26,363 nt of DNA, taken from contig JACIWG010000005.1 of assembly GCA_014361085.1 (NCBI GenBank), forward strand, positions 1 to 26,363, in the 5' to 3' direction. Position 1 is the first letter of the stretch, and each line of letters starts with the position of its first letter. Positions 24,596 through 26,363 of the stretch are shown here, one piece after another. This stretch comes from Nitrososphaeria archaeon. Lineage in GTDB: Archaea > Thermoproteota > Nitrososphaeria > JACIWG01. A model generated the notes under the pieces. The model was not told the origin of the DNA, searched no databases, and saw nothing but the letters and a program-made list of their open reading frames with translations. The position numbers and the translations under genes are program-made.

Positions 24596-24756
24596 GAATT
24601 TTATAGGCCAAGGGCTGATGAGAAGCAGTAGAAAGGTTCTTTGCATGGTTAAAATCGTTTAGAAGGATAACAATAAGGTATGAAAGGCTAAGAACAGCAT
24701 TCATAGCTCCCATATTTATAGCATGTATACTTATCTACCTAAGGGTTTTGCAATGA
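24596..24756 (+). mobile_element. IS5-type transposase, C-terminal remnant
   Basis: Between the broken synthetase and the small membrane protein lies a short coding remnant on the plus strand. The frame from 24622 reads EAVERFFAWLKSFRRITIRY and continues to a TGA at 24754-24756, ending ACILIYLRVLQ. This is the C-terminal signature of IS4/IS5 DDE transposases, with Glu and Lys six residues apart (E-x6-K). Just upstream, in another frame, FYRPRADEK (from 24599) is the expected preceding segment, so a frameshift near 24620 has split it. No start, no upstream DDE portion and no terminal repeats were found, so the element is a dead fragment. It fills most of the 297-nt gap between genes. Confidence 0.72.
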
Positions 24757-24819
24757 GTTCAATGTGAATTCTAGTGTTCTTGGTTTAAATAGTATTTGGC
24801 TCTTCCTGAACCTCTTCAC

Positions 24820-25062
24820 TTATTGGTATGGGGAGTGGAGGCGATGTCTTATATGGACAATCTCTTTTAATAATGATAAGATTATTAGTATTAATCCTAA
24901 TGCTCCTATTATTAGAGATTTTATGTATAATGAATTCCTTAATCCTAATTGTTTTACACCTTCATTAAAAGTAACTACTCCTATTAACCATCCAGCTAAA
25001 ATCAAACATGTTAATCCTGCAATAAAAAATATAAATTTAAGCACACTCAAGTTAAGTAACAT
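24820..25062 (-). CDS. Small two-helix membrane protein, unknown function
   Basis: 80 residues with two hydrophobic helices (about 8-31 and 46-66) and a short basic, His-containing tail (HIRHRLHSPYQ). I do not recognise the family. The gene is supported by context: its ATG at 25062 lies 3 nt after the AMMECR1 stop, and GGAGAGAGGTGG, spanning the end of that gene, is a strong ribosome binding site. It would thus be the last gene of the dihydroorotase - Mut7-C - AMMECR1 operon. Confidence 0.6.
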   Translation of the reverse strand: MLLNLSVLKFIFFIAGLTCLILAGWLIGVVTFNEGVKQLGLRNSLYIKSLIIGALGLILIILSLLKEIVHIRHRLHSPYQ

Positions 25063-25065
25063 ATA

Positions 25066-25686
25066 TTACCACCTCTCTCCCAAATGTTTTCTAACAATTT
25101 CCCCATTACCTTTCTCCTCCCAAATCAGGCACTGGAACTTGTAAATTTTCACATCTTTTCTAAGCCAGGAATCTGGTGTTATGCCCGCCTTAAGACATAG
25201 GTTTTCAAGAAATTCTCTTGCATCCCATCCATATTCTACTGCAACCTGTGGAAGTAGTAGTCCTGAACCCCATCTCCATCTAAGCATTAGCCCGTCCTCT
25301 CCAACCTTTATCCTTTCAGGATACTGGAGTGGTGAATCAACTTTAATAAGCTCAAGTGGTGTTAAAACACTTACTTCTATCAAGATTTTGTCAACTTCAC
25401 TCTTTTTAAGGGGTTCGAATCTTGGGTCCTCTGTTGCTGCAGCAATTGCAGCCTCTATAACAGCCTCATATAGTGGCAAGATTGCCTCTGGAAAGCCTAT
25501 GCATCCCCTCAACTCTCTTTCTTCTCCGACCACACGGTTAATTGTCACAAAGACTCCTGCCTTTTCAGAAAACCTTCTCTTAATATCCTCTGAAGGAACA
25601 TATTTTCTTCCATTAACTACATACTCTTCTATTGCTTTTCTAGCCAACTCAACTAAAATTTTTCCATCATCATCGCTTAAATTCAT
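25066..25686 (-). CDS. AMMECR1-domain protein
   Basis: Member of the AMMECR1 family found in archaea, bacteria and eukaryotes, 206 residues, of unknown biochemical role. The invariant LRGCIG motif is at 59-64, followed by FPEAILPLYEAVIEAAIAA, ATEDPRFEPL and VEYGWDAREFLENLC, all standard family blocks in normal order. The family has been linked structurally to nucleotide or RNA binding and, in some archaea, to neighbouring MEMO proteins, but MEMO is absent here. The ATG at 25686 is preceded by GGGAG and overlaps the end of the Mut7-C nuclease gene by 17 nt. Confidence 0.92.
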   Translation of the reverse strand: MNLSDDDGKILVELARKAIEEYVVNGRKYVPSEDIKRRFSEKAGVFVTINRVVGEERELRGCIGFPEAILPLYEAVIEAAIAAATEDPRFEPLKKSEVDKILIEVSVLTPLELIKVDSPLQYPERIKVGEDGLMLRWRWGSGLLLPQVAVEYGWDAREFLENLCLKAGITPDSWLRKDVKIYKFQCLIWEEKGNGEIVRKHLGERW

Positions 25687-26203
25687 TCTTTCTCCCTTCC
25701 CCTAATTCCCTTAGCATCCTCTTAAGTGTTTTTTCAAACTCCCTTATCTTTTTCCAGTGTGAGCCATACCAGTAAATTTTCCCACATCCTGTACACTTGT
25801 AGAATACCCTTTTCCTCTTCAAAACATTCTCAGGCACATCTTTAACATCCTTCTTTTTAACTATAGCAAGTGGGCTATTGCAGTTTGGGCATCGAGATCT
25901 TTTAGGGTCTATCTTTGGCAAAATTTTTAGTGTCTCAAATATTTTAATCATTCTTGGAAGCTCATTATCTAATGGAACCCATATTACTTGAAGTTTCTCA
26001 GACTTAGCTCTTTCAATTAACGCTTCATCCGAAGTTATTACTGTCCTCCCCTCAAGCTTCGCTATCTCAATTACTTTGCTGTCGTCAAATTTCACATCAT
26101 ATAATGTGTCAAATCCATATAACCTCATTTTTCTTGCAAGTTTCCCATGCATGCAGTCGACGATAAATTTATGTTCTGACAACCTTCCCCCTTTTCTCGT
26201 CAA
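25670..26203 (-). CDS. Mut7-C RNase domain protein (PIN-like nuclease with zinc ribbon)
   Basis: Stand-alone archaeal homologue of the Mut7-C (DUF82) domain, a PIN-like RNase fold. 177 residues from TTG 26203. FIVDCMHGKLARKMRLYGFD holds the first conserved Asp; ITSDEALIERA holds the next acidic cluster. A C-terminal zinc ribbon has CPNC and CTGC. Substrate unknown, probably RNA. The start is uncertain: TTG 26203 has GAGGTG 9 nt upstream, while TTG 26182 would give MSEHKFIVDC, closer to the usual N-terminus. Either start overlaps the dihydroorotase gene, and AMMECR1 overlaps the 3' end, so the genes are co-transcribed. Confidence 0.85.
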   Translation of the reverse strand: MTRKGGRLSEHKFIVDCMHGKLARKMRLYGFDTLYDVKFDDSKVIEIAKLEGRTVITSDEALIERAKSEKLQVIWVPLDNELPRMIKIFETLKILPKIDPKRSRCPNCNSPLAIVKKKDVKDVPENVLKRKRVFYKCTGCGKIYWYGSHWKKIREFEKTLKRMLRELGEGRKNEFKR

Positions 26204-26363
26204 CTATTCCTGCACCTCTTTCGTAAACTGTTTCTCCTCTGATGATGGTTTTTGTTACAGCAGCCTCAACCCTTTGTCCTTCGAAGGGTGTGAATTTTGC
26301 TTTCGAATAAAATTTTGATGAATTGATCTGATATTCTGGAACAAATTTTATCAATGTTAGGTT
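26169..26363 (-). CDS. pyrC: Dihydroorotase, C-terminal fragment
   Basis: The last 64 codons of a gene that continues past the right edge. NLTLIKFVPEYQINSSKFYS, then KFTPFEGQRVEAAVTKTIIR and GETVYERG, is the characteristic C-terminus of the cyclic amidohydrolase (class I dihydroorotase) family, which forms dihydroorotate in pyrimidine synthesis. The metal-binding residues lie upstream and cannot be checked, so allantoinase or hydantoinase cannot be fully excluded. The frame has no stop up to the window end, so the apparent TTG within it is not the start. The downstream nuclease gene overlaps the 3' end. Confidence 0.8.
   Translation of the reverse strand, partial: NLTLIKFVPEYQINSSKFYSKAKFTPFEGQRVEAAVTKTIIRGETVYERGAGIVDEKRGKVVRT

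Overview
The window is archaeal chromosome. It carries a group II chaperonin (thermosome) subunit, RadA recombinase, ABCE1, a Trm5-type tRNA methyltransferase, an archaeal Nre DNA-repair protein, geranylgeranylglyceryl phosphate synthase (GGGPS), and a radical SAM protein of the tetraether synthase (Tes) family. Promoters are TATA-type (TTTAAA/TTTATA), and many genes start with TTG or GTG. The DNA is AT-rich. GGGPS plus a Tes-type enzyme suggests ether lipids that can be joined into membrane-spanning tetraethers, so a thermophilic or anaerobic lineage is plausible. I cannot fix the phylum; an uncultured TACK-type lineage such as Bathyarchaeia is only a guess. No rRNA, tRNA or CRISPR array was seen.

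Layout. 1-2406 (minus): sugar-type ABC importer, with a Tat/Thr-rich binding protein, one full permease and the first codons of a second. 2519-3472: D-2-hydroxyacid dehydrogenase. 3576-6155: thermosome subunit and Trm5-family methyltransferase, each with its own TATA box. 6218-9335: apparent operon of a SplB-like radical SAM protein, a three-helix membrane protein with Cys pairs, and ABCE1. 9468-11561: Nre and GGGPS, divergent from one TTTAAA element. 11558-14202: vitamin/cofactor salvage group of nicotinate phosphoribosyltransferase, ECF S-component and type II pantothenate kinase. 14257-16109: two unrecognised proteins and OMP decarboxylase. 16211-17671: Tes-family protein, convergent with a large glycoprotein-like surface protein (17668-20346). 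20400-22756: RadA and asparaginyl-tRNA synthetase. 22806-24522: acyl-CoA synthetase broken by a frameshift and a stop. 24596-24756: remnant of an IS5-type transposase. 24820-26363 (minus): end of dihydroorotase, Mut7-C-type nuclease, AMMECR1 protein and a small membrane protein.

No defence or other wholly new system is evident; the window is mostly core archaeal metabolism and information processing. The parts most worth following are the A. fulgidus-like (group I) GGGPS together with Tes, the bacterial-type pantothenate kinase overlapping an ECF S-component, the radical SAM/membrane protein/ABCE1 operon, the decay region at 22.8-24.8 kb, and a promoter pattern in which the TATA element lies about 25-30 nt before the start codon of many genes, implying leaderless mRNAs. 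Two convergent gene pairs overlap by exactly their stop codons.
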